Assembly (NCBI GenBank): GCA_017428785.1
Contig: JAFRQD010000057.1
Location: forward strand, 1-50,824
Length of the DNA stretch: 50,824 bases
DNA from: Bacteroidaceae bacterium
GTDB lineage: Bacteria; Bacteroidota; Bacteroidia; Bacteroidales; Bacteroidaceae
Direction: 5' to 3'
The notes below the pieces were generated by a model. That model made no database searches. It worked only from the letters and a program-made list of their open reading frames with translations, and was not told where the DNA came from. This document shows, one piece after another, positions 7,701 to 16,252 of the stretch. Within the stretch, counting starts at the first letter, position 1; every line of letters begins with the position of its first letter. The translations under genes were made by a program, and so were the position numbers.

Positions 7701-10311
7701 CAAGGCCGGAACCGTCATTACTCTGATTGTTGACATACCCGCCTGCAGCATCATGGTCGGCATTGGCAAAGATGCGAATGAAGGGATAGTCGGCATCTTC
7801 CTGTGCACAAACCTGGCAGAAGCCATCTTTGTATGTATGAGGAGGAATTACCACTTCACCATTATTGGAGAAATAAGCAGTTTCTTCATCGTATGTGCCG
7901 TCGCAACGCATTTCAGCCTGCACCACAACTGTTCCGTGAGTAGGAATGAATGTGGGGAAGTAATCCTCTTCTTCACCGTTATCAAGGTTCTGGAACCAGC
8001 GAATGACACTTTGGTCGCCATTGAGGCGATAGCATAGCGAGCCGCTTTCCAGTTCAAAGTCTCCAATACGTTGTGCCTGTGTGCCATACATACTGAAGCA
8101 GTTAGTTATGATAGCGTTGTCGTGACGGAAAGCATATTTTTCCTCGTTCTGAATGCCGGAAGCCGTTGCAGAAGTCCAGCAATTGCTGATGACAGCACCA
8201 TTATTGCCAAGCCAACCTATAAGAGCAGCACTCTCGGAACCACCCTTGACGGAACCCGTGCTGTAGCAGTTCTCAACCGTAAGTTTGGCAATGCTTTGAT
8301 AGTTGGCACCCAACACGGCACCAGCAGTAGTGGTTAAGCCTTCTACTGTGCCCTCGAATCCCAGATTGCGAAGCAGCACATTACCTTGCAAACCACAACC
8401 GCCAATGAGACCAGTTCCCTTTGCACCGGTTATGTAGCAGTTGTCGTCCAGACGCAAGTTCTCGATGGTAGAGCCGCCACGGATAAAGTTGAAGAAGCCA
8501 GACCAATCGTGGTCTACGCCATCCATCACCAAGTTGCTAATGGTGTGATACTGTCCGTCGAAATGTCCGAGGAAGGGAATGGCAAGCGAACCTATTCCGG
8601 CAAAATACTCACCATCCATATCTATGTCATTATCCATGACAACCTCAAGGTTCTCATAACCAGCTGCCACATATTCAGCCAACCATTGCAGTTGAAGTGG
8701 TGTGCTCATGTGCAACACACCGTCCACAGGTGTCACAAATTTATCGTTGAAAGCTCCGCAAACGGTGCAATAGAAGTCGCCATCTTCGAAAGTATGTGGC
8801 GGCAGAACGCTGCCTTCGTTTGAGTTGCTATATGTTCCCTCTTCGCCATCGGGAGTACCGTCGCAAAGCAATGTGCCTTGCATATAGACTTGCAGACTCG
8901 TTGCAAACGGAACGGGATAAGCATCTTGTCCGAGAGTCTGATAAAAAGAGATGTTCGACTGGTTGCCATTGAGGTAATAGCAGAGGCGACCGTTTGCCAC
9001 ATCTTCTGTCGTGAAGTCGTGGTCGATGCCTTGTGTAGCACCTTCGGTTCCACTGATATCAAATACATTTATGAATGTACCCGTGAGACGTCCCAATTGG
9101 TTTCCGGCATTAAAGCCCGTCACGATACCCAGGTTGATGATGTTCTCTTGGAAGTTTTGCGCATTATTTCCATAATAACCAGCAACGACGCCTGCATAGC
9201 CGTCGGCGGCTGTGCTGGTGATGGCTCCTGTATTGACAATATTGCGAATGCGCCATGTTGGAGCATTGCCAGTTTGACCGCCTACCAGGGCAGCTGCATC
9301 TGTACCGCCCTCAGCCGTCACATTAGCCTCGTTGACGATGTTCTCCAAGGTGATGAGACCTGTATTGCCTTGGCTGCAACCTGCAATGGCTCCCACTTGA
9401 TGATAAGCCGTGAAGGAGCAGCTCTTATCAATAATAAGGTTACATACGCGCGTGTTACTGTCGTTATTGCCACGCAAGTAACCGAAGAGTCCCTGTATGT
9501 TTTCTGTCGGACGATTGATGACAAGGTTCTTGATTCTGTGTCCCTGTCCGTCGAATGTGCCACGCCAGCGCAGGTCAACGCTCTTTGCAATAGGTGTGTG
9601 TTCAATGCCTTGCATGTCGATATCGTTCATCAGGCGTGCACACAAATCGTTCTTTCCTATATTGACCATAGCAGAGAACCATTCCAATTGGTATCCGTCG
9701 CTAATCTCATAGAATCCGTCTTCTGCTTGCTCTACATAATTGAGGTCGAGTGCACCGCAGATGTTGCAGATGCCATGCTCGAAGTCGTGCGAGCCAATCA
9801 GGCACGATGGCGGTTCAGCCTCACGGAAGAACCAGAAGCTCTTGTGGTTGGTTCCTATTGCTGCCATGTACGACTGAACAATCTTGTTGTCCTCGTGCCA
9901 GTTCATGGCAAAACATTCAGAGCTGTTGAAGGCAAGATTAACGTGGTTTGAACTCGTCATGCCGAAGCAATCGGTGCCTTCGCTTGGGGCAGACATGATG
10001 AAAATCTCAACAGGTTCTGTTCCCATGTTTACCGCCACTTCTCTCGTTTCTGCTACAGCCTGGATGTAACGTTTGCTGTAGAGGTTCTGAACATAATAGC
10101 AGCCTTCATTCTCTGTCGGAATGAAACGCCAATAGGAATAGGTGTCCAATCCTACGTTGCATTGCAGGACGTCCTTCCCCGTGTCCTTCATGTAAGCGTC
10201 ATGATTGTTACGCGAGGAGATTGTGTAATACAGGTTCTTGTCGATGTCAAGACCCATGGCGGATGCCAAGCTCAGCAATGGCATCAGCATTAAAAGTAAA
10301 GTCCTCTTCAT
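4774..10311 (-). CDS. Giant secreted mosaic protein: ricin-like, GLUG-like repeats, CBM-like domains, sorting tail
   Basis: 1,845 residues. The order seen is: signal peptide (1-18); a ricin-B-like module (about 21-165) also found in 10498-13503 and 20101-22230; first GLUG-like block (about 195-480); second block (about 520-800); a third, carbohydrate-binding-like region (about 830-1060); a Glu/Gln-rich coiled coil (about 1060-1190); a jelly-roll-like region (about 1215-1400); a second helical stretch; beta-rich repeats; and a tail ending in GIYNLAGQKMSK and NGKKVTIK. Before each of the first three blocks sits an H-x-F/Y...C-x-x-C motif (about 174, 503 and 822). No catalytic domain is recognised. 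It is probably a surface adhesin or glycan-binding protein. It overlaps the downstream sulfatase start by 4 bp, so it belongs to the same transcript. Confidence 0.85.
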   Translation of the reverse strand: MKRTLLLMLMPLLSLASAMGLDIDKNLYYTISSRNNHDAYMKDTGKDVLQCNVGLDTYSYWRFIPTENEGCYYVQNLYSKRYIQAVAETREVAVNMGTEPVEIFIMSAPSEGTDCFGMTSSNHVNLAFNSSECFAMNWHEDNKIVQSYMAAIGTNHKSFWFFREAEPPSCLIGSHDFEHGICNICGALDLNYVEQAEDGFYEISDGYQLEWFSAMVNIGKNDLCARLMNDIDMQGIEHTPIAKSVDLRWRGTFDGQGHRIKNLVINRPTENIQGLFGYLRGNNDSNTRVCNLIIDKSCSFTAYHQVGAIAGCSQGNTGLITLENIVNEANVTAEGGTDAAALVGGQTGNAPTWRIRNIVNTGAITSTAADGYAGVVAGYYGNNAQNFQENIINLGIVTGFNAGNQLGRLTGTFINVFDISGTEGATQGIDHDFTTEDVANGRLCYYLNGNQSNISFYQTLGQDAYPVPFATSLQVYMQGTLLCDGTPDGEEGTYSNSNEGSVLPPHTFEDGDFYCTVCGAFNDKFVTPVDGVLHMSTPLQLQWLAEYVAAGYENLEVVMDNDIDMDGEYFAGIGSLAIPFLGHFDGQYHTISNLVMDGVDHDWSGFFNFIRGGSTIENLRLDDNCYITGAKGTGLIGGCGLQGNVLLRNLGFEGTVEGLTTTAGAVLGANYQSIAKLTVENCYSTGSVKGGSESAALIGWLGNNGAVISNCWTSATASGIQNEEKYAFRHDNAIITNCFSMYGTQAQRIGDFELESGSLCYRLNGDQSVIRWFQNLDNGEEEDYFPTFIPTHGTVVVQAEMRCDGTYDEETAYFSNNGEVVIPPHTYKDGFCQVCAQEDADYPFIRIFANADHDAAGGYVNNQSNDGSGLAINNSVAEHWNQKWFESYQQLTGLEPGLYKLRVQGLSRVKAWKDDDCVAYEEAELNPDYVQLYHNSQYYVEVGERRIGNLFMDIAEGRQENPIGTGTQTYHSAGYYVPNSLAACRDYFKKGLYWNEPIYFVVENDQDIVKVGLENRMYLTGNWTVWDTWRLERMSDTDAAAELIKAQQEKNLQELDQLEAQTSLVEEYKKASEDLEQYTSLEQILDIADQLSRLPEQIRLSHMAYIDYAAAVQAVVDDLDNREHLNGQYAELLYSYINDNEEEVEGLPNGTSKHILEVKTLSVEELAAETAFVQELLTLAIKNSVNDGSDLSNLIYNADFAEDGNFKGWEAKTTKTGTGWNFSSNTGFLDIYPVSASKNTAFYVYQDLEEGLPNGLYELIVPAYHRTGDIGQGDQSGCELVAADIFINDFHTPVWNLYKCAIPYDEAINGINCRFDPSNDPNAPHNGEETHSYDRETGTGWVPDGRFAMSIAFGAGRFVNHAYAIVDDGTLRVGIQNTGMPWYEGGVTAWGKFRLIYRGQNQDAIQAMMDNFGEHLANLRLAQEKQKFYISMAHLDHIASLIDEAENKTNVEEKMELAKQINAEFNAINSSYAIYNDLSGLMEYCYNQGDVILETDTDLSNALYAKGDEIQEHLLSGDLTDEEVKQYETDIRDDASIGGGFYVQGELLDAEGNDIPKDTKSNVYPLQRQDDGTYTGTFKTQNRANLVHTDARANIYFTRFDQTFKSNQQYRRFVTPAYNIHPLIAGAGQDYQVIGAEMRVTLNPKDSTIVFDPIEYAWHDRVFVCGSIINKDGQEHRWKNDEMAPLEHVGDGLYVGTVRFFEDYVYPGYATFLIMASRSTLDDVENSTTTRPGWLEASYATAKNDSILTLGETVGDLVRGWGNQHRLRIEWPAGDGPTNYIVAFDMNNRSICVKVDDEIDPDGIQTIEGTFGSRDGIYNLAGQKMSKGTLPKGIYIMNGKKVTIK

Positions 10312-10410
10312 AATGATGTTATTAAAGGTTATTAAATAAAGTTTTGCCAGTTATGATTGTAGTTAAATAGGAAATTCTTGATGCTTTCTGTTGCTCTCGT
10401 GATGTTGGGC

Positions 10411-10498
10411 AAATCCACACGAGGATTTCGGCAAATCCACACGAGGATTTCGATAAATCCACACGAGGATTTTAGCGAATCCATACGAGGTTATTTAT
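10411..10498. repeat. 22-bp tandem array B (four units)
   Basis: Unit starts are 10411, 10433, 10455 and 10477, an exact 22-bp period. The core is AAATCCACACGAGGATTT, an inverted repeat (AAATCC/GGATTT) around ACACGA. The last unit reaches the stop codon of the upstream sulfatase. The same word makes array E at 24299. Confidence 0.9.
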
Positions 10499-13400
10499 CA
10501 TTTGTTGTTGATTGCATGTCGATGAGCAACTTTCTTGCCGTTCCGTATATAGATTCCAGGATGCCCGACTTCATTTAGCGAACGGCCTTGCAGATCGACC
10601 CATTTACTATTTGAAGATTTGCTATTTACTCTTTGTAGAGTTTTAAGGTCGGTTATTCCTGTGATGATGTCATCCGGCACAACGGCGAGTGTCCAAAAAG
10701 AACGATGGTTTGTTCCGGCTGCGGCGGCATACGTTTGGACATAGCAGTTTGCCTGATTGCTCTCGGCACGCAGGTTGAGTCCGATGGTGCCGGATGAGAA
10801 GTCGTGTGGCGTGACTGAGGTGCAGGCAAAGCCATACCTGCCGCCTTCGTTCGTTTGGGCTGCCACGTAATATTCTGCGCTCTGATTGCCCATGCTGATT
10901 ATCTGTCCGGAAGACTTGGTATAGCCTTGAATGTAACGACCCGTCACGAGGTTGCGGACATAATAGCACTGGGCGTTATCGGTCGGTTCGAATATCCAAT
11001 AGGCAGCATCGCTTGTGCTTCCCTCGCAAGTTATGCGGTTGTCGCTCTCCACATTGTCAACCATATAAGCAGGTGTGGCAGAGAAATTGCGGATGGTATA
11101 TGCGTGGTCTTTCAGAGGCCAGTCAGAAGCTGTTGGGTCATCGTCGTGGTTGCCTGGGTAATATGGTGTGGGGTCGAAGGTGTTATCACGAATCTGACGG
11201 ATCTGTTCGGGCGTGAGAAGCCCCTTGAAGAACCAGGCATCATCGATATAGCCCTTGAAGTAGCTCTTGCCCGTCTTGTGTCCTCCGATGCGGAAACCGC
11301 CGGTGCAGGTCTCGAAAGAACCTGTCGAAACGGTGCAGTCGCGCTCTCCATTTATGAAATATGTAAGGCTCTGGCTGACGGGATCGCACACGATGGCGAC
11401 ATGTTGCCAAGTGCCCGGCTGGAGGGAACCCGCGTTTGCCCGATGCTGACTGCCGCTCAGGAAGCTGTTGTAGAAGAATGAAGGCGTGCCGCCACCAACG
11501 GGAGCTTCTGCTCGGGCATACAGATAGATGCGTCCTGTGCCTGCATTATCTTTCTGAGCAAGAATGATTTCGTCACGGACATAAATGCCGTCTTCTGTCA
11601 GATTGCTGGCATTGGGAGCCGCAGTATTCTCGTCGTAAACCCACGCGCAAAAGGTGGTCTGCGTCGTTCCCGTGTCGAAAATGCCTGTTGTATTCAAGTC
11701 GAGATACTGGGCATTACCATTGAGGTGGAGTGCGCGACCGAGTTTTCCCGTTCCGTATGTAATGCCGTCGGAACTGGGAGTAAGCACATACTTGGAAGGC
11801 GAAGCGTCGTCCGTGTTGTCGTCAAAAGGGTAATGGAAGATGAGTTCGGTCTTGGTTTCGGGAATATCATCGGGTACATTCAGGCCGACACTCTTTGCCC
11901 AAGTGTTCCAGAGACTCTTCATCTCACGCACCTTCTCGGGATGTTCGGCTGCAACATTATTGGTCTCGGAGAGGTCGTGGGCGAGGTCGAAGAGTTGCCA
12001 GCCGCCATTGGCGAGAGCCGTAAGCCGCCAGTTTCCCTTGCGGACGGCTTTTCCTCTCTCGTGTTCCCAATAGAGAGTGCGCTCATCATCCCAGCTATTC
12101 TTGTCCTTAAGCAATGGCACGAAGCTCCGGGCCTCATTGCATAGCGGCTTGATGCTGTTGCCGTTATAGAAAGAAGGATAAGTCGCGCCGGCAAGTTCCA
12201 AGCAAGTCGGCATCACATCAAGGAAGGTGCAAGGCTGCGACATAATGGTTCCTTCCTTTTCCTCGGCCATTCCTGCGGGCCAATGAACTATGGTCGGTGC
12301 TGCCGTGCCGCCATGGAACTGCGTCGTCTTCCAGTATCGGTAAGGCGTATTGACTGCTCCTGCCCAACCATTATGAAGATAGTTGTAGGTGAGCTGACTA
12401 CCTGGTGTCGGAGAGTTTCGCACTACCATTTGCCCGTCGCGAGTGCGGTCGTGACGGTCGAAGTCACCGATAGTGTAGTTCTCAGACGAGGCTCCATTGT
12501 CGGAAGTAAAGATGATGAGGGTATTGTCGAAGATGCCTCTACGCTTCAGCTCCGCGATGATGCGACCGATATTCTGGTCCACGCAATCAATCATGGCTGC
12601 ATGTACCTCCATGTTTGCCGACTGAAAAGCCTTGTTTGTCTCGTCCTTCCACTTTCGTCCGGAAGCATTCGTGGCGACAGGCATCTCGTCGGAATTGATG
12701 AGACCAAGTTGCAGCATACGCTGGTAGCGACGTTCGCGAAGCACATCCCAGCCGTCGTCGAACTTGCCTTTGTACTTCGCGATGTCCTGAGGCTTTGCCT
12801 GAACGGGCCAATGCGGCTCTTGAAAAGCGACATACATGAAGAAAGGTTTGCCGTCCGAGGTCATTTCATCCATCATGTCTATCGCTTTGTCTGCCACGAA
12901 ATCGGCATAGTAGAAGTCCTTCGGAATGCTTTCCGTGAAGATAGGCTCCTCGTTATGAACAAGCGAGAAGGGGTCGAAGTGGTCGGTCACGCCCCATATA
13001 GTGCCCCAATGCTGGTCGAAGCCTCGGTTGCAGGGATAGGTCTCGATTGGGGCAAAAGGACGGTTGTTGAAGGTGCTTTGATGGGAAAGCCACATCATCT
13101 GGTCTTCTTTATTGCCAATGCCTTTAGTGAGCGAGAGGTGCCATTTGCCGCTCATTCCGGTGTGATAACCCGCTTCGCGAAGCACTTCGGGAATCGTTAC
13201 GCAGTCGCGTGTCAGGCTTTGTCCCATGCCGGTAATGCCTACGGTTTGTGCGTAGCGACCCGTCATGAGCTGAGCTCGCGATGGACAACTGCGACCGGAG
13301 TTGTAGAACTGTGTGAATCGCATACCCGAAGCGGCAAGCGCATCAAGGTTAGGACTCTCCACTTCGCCGCCAAAGCAACTGAGGTCGGAATAGCCCATGT

Positions 13401-13503
13401 CGTCAACAACAATGAGCATGATGTTCGGACGCTGTGTCTGTCCTTGAGCGTTAGCAAGCAAGGGAAGCAGGGCTGTCAAGGCGCATTGATATTTGTGTCG
13501 CAT
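10498..13503 (-). CDS. Long type A sulfatase fused to LamG and ricin-like modules with sorting tail
   Basis: 1,001 residues. The signal peptide (1-20) is followed by a sulfatase domain (about 25-530) with RPNIMLIVVDDMGYSD, signature GRSCPSRAQLMTG (formylglycine serine about Ser72), GKWHLSL and FTSDNGASSE. A LamG/concanavalin-like domain (about 555-770) starts at FHYPFDDNTDD. A ricin-B-like module (about 800-940) has the YTIRN...CYYVRNLVTGRYIQ pattern. The tail ends in DLQGRSLNEVGHPGIYIRNGKKV. The extra modules probably hold the enzyme on glycan and at the cell surface. The tail linker (RVNSKSSNSKW) is encoded by a repeat-like AAATAGTAAAT/AGTAAATAGC stretch near 10601-10635. It is a paralogue of the truncated gene at 1-509. 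No promoter box is seen upstream. Confidence 0.92.
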   Translation of the reverse strand: MRHKYQCALTALLPLLANAQGQTQRPNIMLIVVDDMGYSDLSCFGGEVESPNLDALAASGMRFTQFYNSGRSCPSRAQLMTGRYAQTVGITGMGQSLTRDCVTIPEVLREAGYHTGMSGKWHLSLTKGIGNKEDQMMWLSHQSTFNNRPFAPIETYPCNRGFDQHWGTIWGVTDHFDPFSLVHNEEPIFTESIPKDFYYADFVADKAIDMMDEMTSDGKPFFMYVAFQEPHWPVQAKPQDIAKYKGKFDDGWDVLRERRYQRMLQLGLINSDEMPVATNASGRKWKDETNKAFQSANMEVHAAMIDCVDQNIGRIIAELKRRGIFDNTLIIFTSDNGASSENYTIGDFDRHDRTRDGQMVVRNSPTPGSQLTYNYLHNGWAGAVNTPYRYWKTTQFHGGTAAPTIVHWPAGMAEEKEGTIMSQPCTFLDVMPTCLELAGATYPSFYNGNSIKPLCNEARSFVPLLKDKNSWDDERTLYWEHERGKAVRKGNWRLTALANGGWQLFDLAHDLSETNNVAAEHPEKVREMKSLWNTWAKSVGLNVPDDIPETKTELIFHYPFDDNTDDASPSKYVLTPSSDGITYGTGKLGRALHLNGNAQYLDLNTTGIFDTGTTQTTFCAWVYDENTAAPNASNLTEDGIYVRDEIILAQKDNAGTGRIYLYARAEAPVGGGTPSFFYNSFLSGSQHRANAGSLQPGTWQHVAIVCDPVSQSLTYFINGERDCTVSTGSFETCTGGFRIGGHKTGKSYFKGYIDDAWFFKGLLTPEQIRQIRDNTFDPTPYYPGNHDDDPTASDWPLKDHAYTIRNFSATPAYMVDNVESDNRITCEGSTSDAAYWIFEPTDNAQCYYVRNLVTGRYIQGYTKSSGQIISMGNQSAEYYVAAQTNEGGRYGFACTSVTPHDFSSGTIGLNLRAESNQANCYVQTYAAAAGTNHRSFWTLAVVPDDIITGITDLKTLQRVNSKSSNSKWVDLQGRSLNEVGHPGIYIRNGKKVAHRHAINNK

Positions 13504-13579
13504 AGTCTGTATTGAAGAATAATGTTATTATTAGTGGCTATTTATGTCTCGATTGTTGTCGTTTCTTGCTTTGTTTTGT

Positions 13580-13667
13580 AACTTGATGTGCTTGGTGAGA
13601 AAACTTAACATGCTTAGTTGGCAAACTTAACATGCTTAGTTGGGCAACTAAGCGTGCCTAGTTTTAC
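13580..13667. repeat. 22-bp tandem array C (four units)
   Basis: AACTT/AACTA begins at 13580, 13602, 13624 and 13646, an exact 22-bp period. The two middle units share AACTTAACATGCTTAGTTGG. The junction of units three and four forms CTTAGTTG-GG-CAACTAAG, an 8-bp inverted repeat. It occupies the 205-bp gap between two sulfatase fusions. Confidence 0.88.
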
Positions 13668-13708
13668 AAGCCTTCTCGTATCGTTATAACTCTCTGTACT
13701 TTATTCAT

Positions 13709-16210
13709 TTACTTTATACTCACCTTTTTCCCGTTTGCGACATACAGTCCCGGCACGCTGAACGAGTTCAGGAAGCGGCCCTGCAAGTCATAGACATTCC
13801 CTATTTTCAAGTTGGCGGAACGCTTATCCGTTCTGACCGGAGTCAGACTGTCTGCTGTGTCGAGTTTGAAAACGGGGTATTCTCCTTCTTTAATCGTCCA
13901 GATGTTGTCGAAATCCCACTTTAGCGTTCTGGTGTAGAAACTTTTTGTGCGGAACACACCATCGCTTTTCTCGCGAATGGTGCCTTCCGGAATCTGTCCG
14001 CCTACACCTTTGTCGTCATAATATACCAGCTGAATTCCTTTCCTGACATACAGTCCGGACATATACTCAATTACGTTTTCGGGCGCAGCAGGCAAGCGAC
14101 GGGAATAATAATAGTTAGGCGTCGCTCCCGTTATGCTGTTTGCAAGAACCAGAACATCCTGCAAGCGGACATTCCGATTGTTGTCTGTGAAGCCTATCAC
14201 GCCTGCAGCACAACCAGATTTGTGGATGTTTTGACTGGTGGAGACATTGCCTGCGAAATAGGTTCGGGCGATGTCCAGCTTTGCAACATTCGTGCCGTTG
14301 TTGGAATGTATGAATCCCACGATGCCTCCTGCACAAGAGGGAGCATTCATGTCTGTGCTGAGTCTTGTGGCTTTTACGTCAGCCACAACATAGCAATCGT
14401 GGATAGTATTATATTCGGTATTCGCGCCGTCTCGTGCCACTCGACCTGCCAATCCGCCCACTTCGCTGTCGCTTGTAATCTTGCCTGTCACAGCAACTCG
14501 TTCCACCGTGCAAGCTCCTATCATAGCTCCGGTGATGCCTCCTGTTGGAGCTTTGCCGGTGATGTCCACATCTTCGATAATCAAATTCTTTATCGTCGCA
14601 TGATACATTCGTCCGAACAACCCCTTGAAGGCTGTGCCGTTCTTTATCTTGAGACCTTTTATGGTGTGTCCTCTGCCGTCCAGGATGCCGGTGAAACGTG
14701 CCGGATCGCCATCGTCTTTGTCCGACGCTCCGATAGGAACCCACTCTTCTCCCTCAGGTATTTCTATGTCGCAAGCAAGGTAATAGTTGTTTGTCAAATC
14801 CTCGCGAATGGCATTAAACTCTTCATAGGAGCTGACTGGCTGTGGCGTCTTAAGCGACGCATCTTCTGGATTCTTCGTGTCCATCAGCACACCTCTGTCG
14901 CCTTGCTCTTCCATCCAACGATGCAATTCACGATGCATCGTCCGGATACGCTCTTTGTATTCAGGAACGTCTGCAAGGTTGTTGAGTTCCCAGGGGTCTG
15001 TCTCGTGGTCGTAAAACTCGATAGCCGGACGATGGACAAACTTGTTGACAAGCCAATTGGCCCAGTCGTTCGTCTGTGCTGTCTGCAACCAAGACGTCCA
15101 CATGTTGTCGCCCTCCTTCATCATGTGCTTCTCGGAATACGAACTATCCGGCAAGAGGTTCTCAATAAGCTTGTATCTTTTGTCTTGGATGCTGCGGATG
15201 GGATACGATGGTCCCTCGGGATTATTGTTGTGCAAGCCATACACCCATTCGCGTTTGTCACTTTCTTTCCCTAAGAACACATCAAGCTGGCTGATGCCAT
15301 CAAGGCCTTGCACAGGTTCTCCTCCTGCTGCTTCGATGAGAGTGGGCAGGATGTCTTCGTACTGAACAAGTGCGTCGCTGACACTTCCGGCTGCCACTTT
15401 CCCCGGATATCGAACAATCATCGCGCTCGACTGCCCGTAGCGAAAGCACGTCCACTTGGCAAAAGGCATCTGCGGACCTTGCTCGCTCAGCACAATCACA
15501 AGTGTGTTCTCATCTGCTCCGGCTTGTTTCAAAGCAGACATCGTCATGCCTACCTCGTCGTCGAAAAGTCGTATCTCGGCCAGATATTTGCAGAAGTCTT
15601 CGCGTGTCTTAGCGTTATCTACACAATTTGGAGGTAGCTTGATGTCTGAAGGATTGAATTCCGATGGGTCACCAGCATCCCAAGGTACATGGCTGTTAAT
15701 GCTACAAACGAAGAGACAGAATGGCTGACTGCTGTCGCGTTGCATAAATTCGAGAATGCCTTCGGGCGTTGACTTCTTTGGATGCGAGACTGTGCATCCT
15801 ACCACAAAGCCAGGTACCTTCTCGAAGCCATACACCTTGGGCTGGTTCACTGGATGGTCTTTTCCTGCTCTGCCCACACGATAGCCGAGGTCGGAGAGGT
15901 AGTGTGTCACACTCTTCACTCTGGAATATGTGGCTTTATGATTCAAGAAAGAACCATGATGGGCAGGATAAAGGCCTGTATACATTGAGGCACGAATCGG
16001 CACACTTATTGCCATCGAAGCAAAGTTGTTGGTCATAAGCATACCTTCACTGGCAACACGATCGATGTTGGGCGTAGCAAGGTTCTGTCCTCCATAACAG
16101 CCCAATTCGCATCGTGCCATGTCGTCGGCTATGATGACAAGGATGTTCGGCTTCTGCGCCATAGCAGAAGTCACTCCCAACGGCAACAAAGTCAATGCAT
16201 ACTTCCTCAT
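13709..16210 (-). CDS. Long type C sulfatase fused to GLUG-like repeats with sorting tail
   Basis: 833 residues. The signal peptide (1-18) is followed by a sulfatase domain (about 20-445) with PNILVIIADDMARCE and signature MAISVPIRASMYTG (formylglycine serine about Ser69). It closely matches 3410-4777 throughout, sharing the GKDHPV, SQPFCLFVCSIN and EKHMMK segments. Residues about 455-770 form a GLUG-like beta repeat region (GILDGRGHTIKGL, GLFGRM, GGLAGRV, GGIVGF) resembling the blocks of the giant protein at 4774-10311. The tail is VYDLQGRFLNSF...GLYVANGKKVSIK. The repeats are probably structural or adhesive; the sulfatase active-site residues look intact. The gene lies 31 bp downstream of the next sulfatase. 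Confidence 0.92.
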   Translation of the reverse strand: MRKYALTLLPLGVTSAMAQKPNILVIIADDMARCELGCYGGQNLATPNIDRVASEGMLMTNNFASMAISVPIRASMYTGLYPAHHGSFLNHKATYSRVKSVTHYLSDLGYRVGRAGKDHPVNQPKVYGFEKVPGFVVGCTVSHPKKSTPEGILEFMQRDSSQPFCLFVCSINSHVPWDAGDPSEFNPSDIKLPPNCVDNAKTREDFCKYLAEIRLFDDEVGMTMSALKQAGADENTLVIVLSEQGPQMPFAKWTCFRYGQSSAMIVRYPGKVAAGSVSDALVQYEDILPTLIEAAGGEPVQGLDGISQLDVFLGKESDKREWVYGLHNNNPEGPSYPIRSIQDKRYKLIENLLPDSSYSEKHMMKEGDNMWTSWLQTAQTNDWANWLVNKFVHRPAIEFYDHETDPWELNNLADVPEYKERIRTMHRELHRWMEEQGDRGVLMDTKNPEDASLKTPQPVSSYEEFNAIREDLTNNYYLACDIEIPEGEEWVPIGASDKDDGDPARFTGILDGRGHTIKGLKIKNGTAFKGLFGRMYHATIKNLIIEDVDITGKAPTGGITGAMIGACTVERVAVTGKITSDSEVGGLAGRVARDGANTEYNTIHDCYVVADVKATRLSTDMNAPSCAGGIVGFIHSNNGTNVAKLDIARTYFAGNVSTSQNIHKSGCAAGVIGFTDNNRNVRLQDVLVLANSITGATPNYYYSRRLPAAPENVIEYMSGLYVRKGIQLVYYDDKGVGGQIPEGTIREKSDGVFRTKSFYTRTLKWDFDNIWTIKEGEYPVFKLDTADSLTPVRTDKRSANLKIGNVYDLQGRFLNSFSVPGLYVANGKKVSIK

Positions 16211-16212
16211 AA

Positions 16213-16252
16213 TCTTTTTACCTTTTCAACTTTTTATCTTTTTACCTTTTTA
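16213..16252. repeat. Short AAAAGGTAAAAAG-type repeat at a gene junction
   Basis: Pyrimidine-rich units (TCTTTTTACCTTTTCAACTT and variants) fill the gap between two sulfatase genes and cover the stop codon at 16242. It is the same family as 519-555, 16331-16367 and 46793-46820. Confidence 0.65.
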
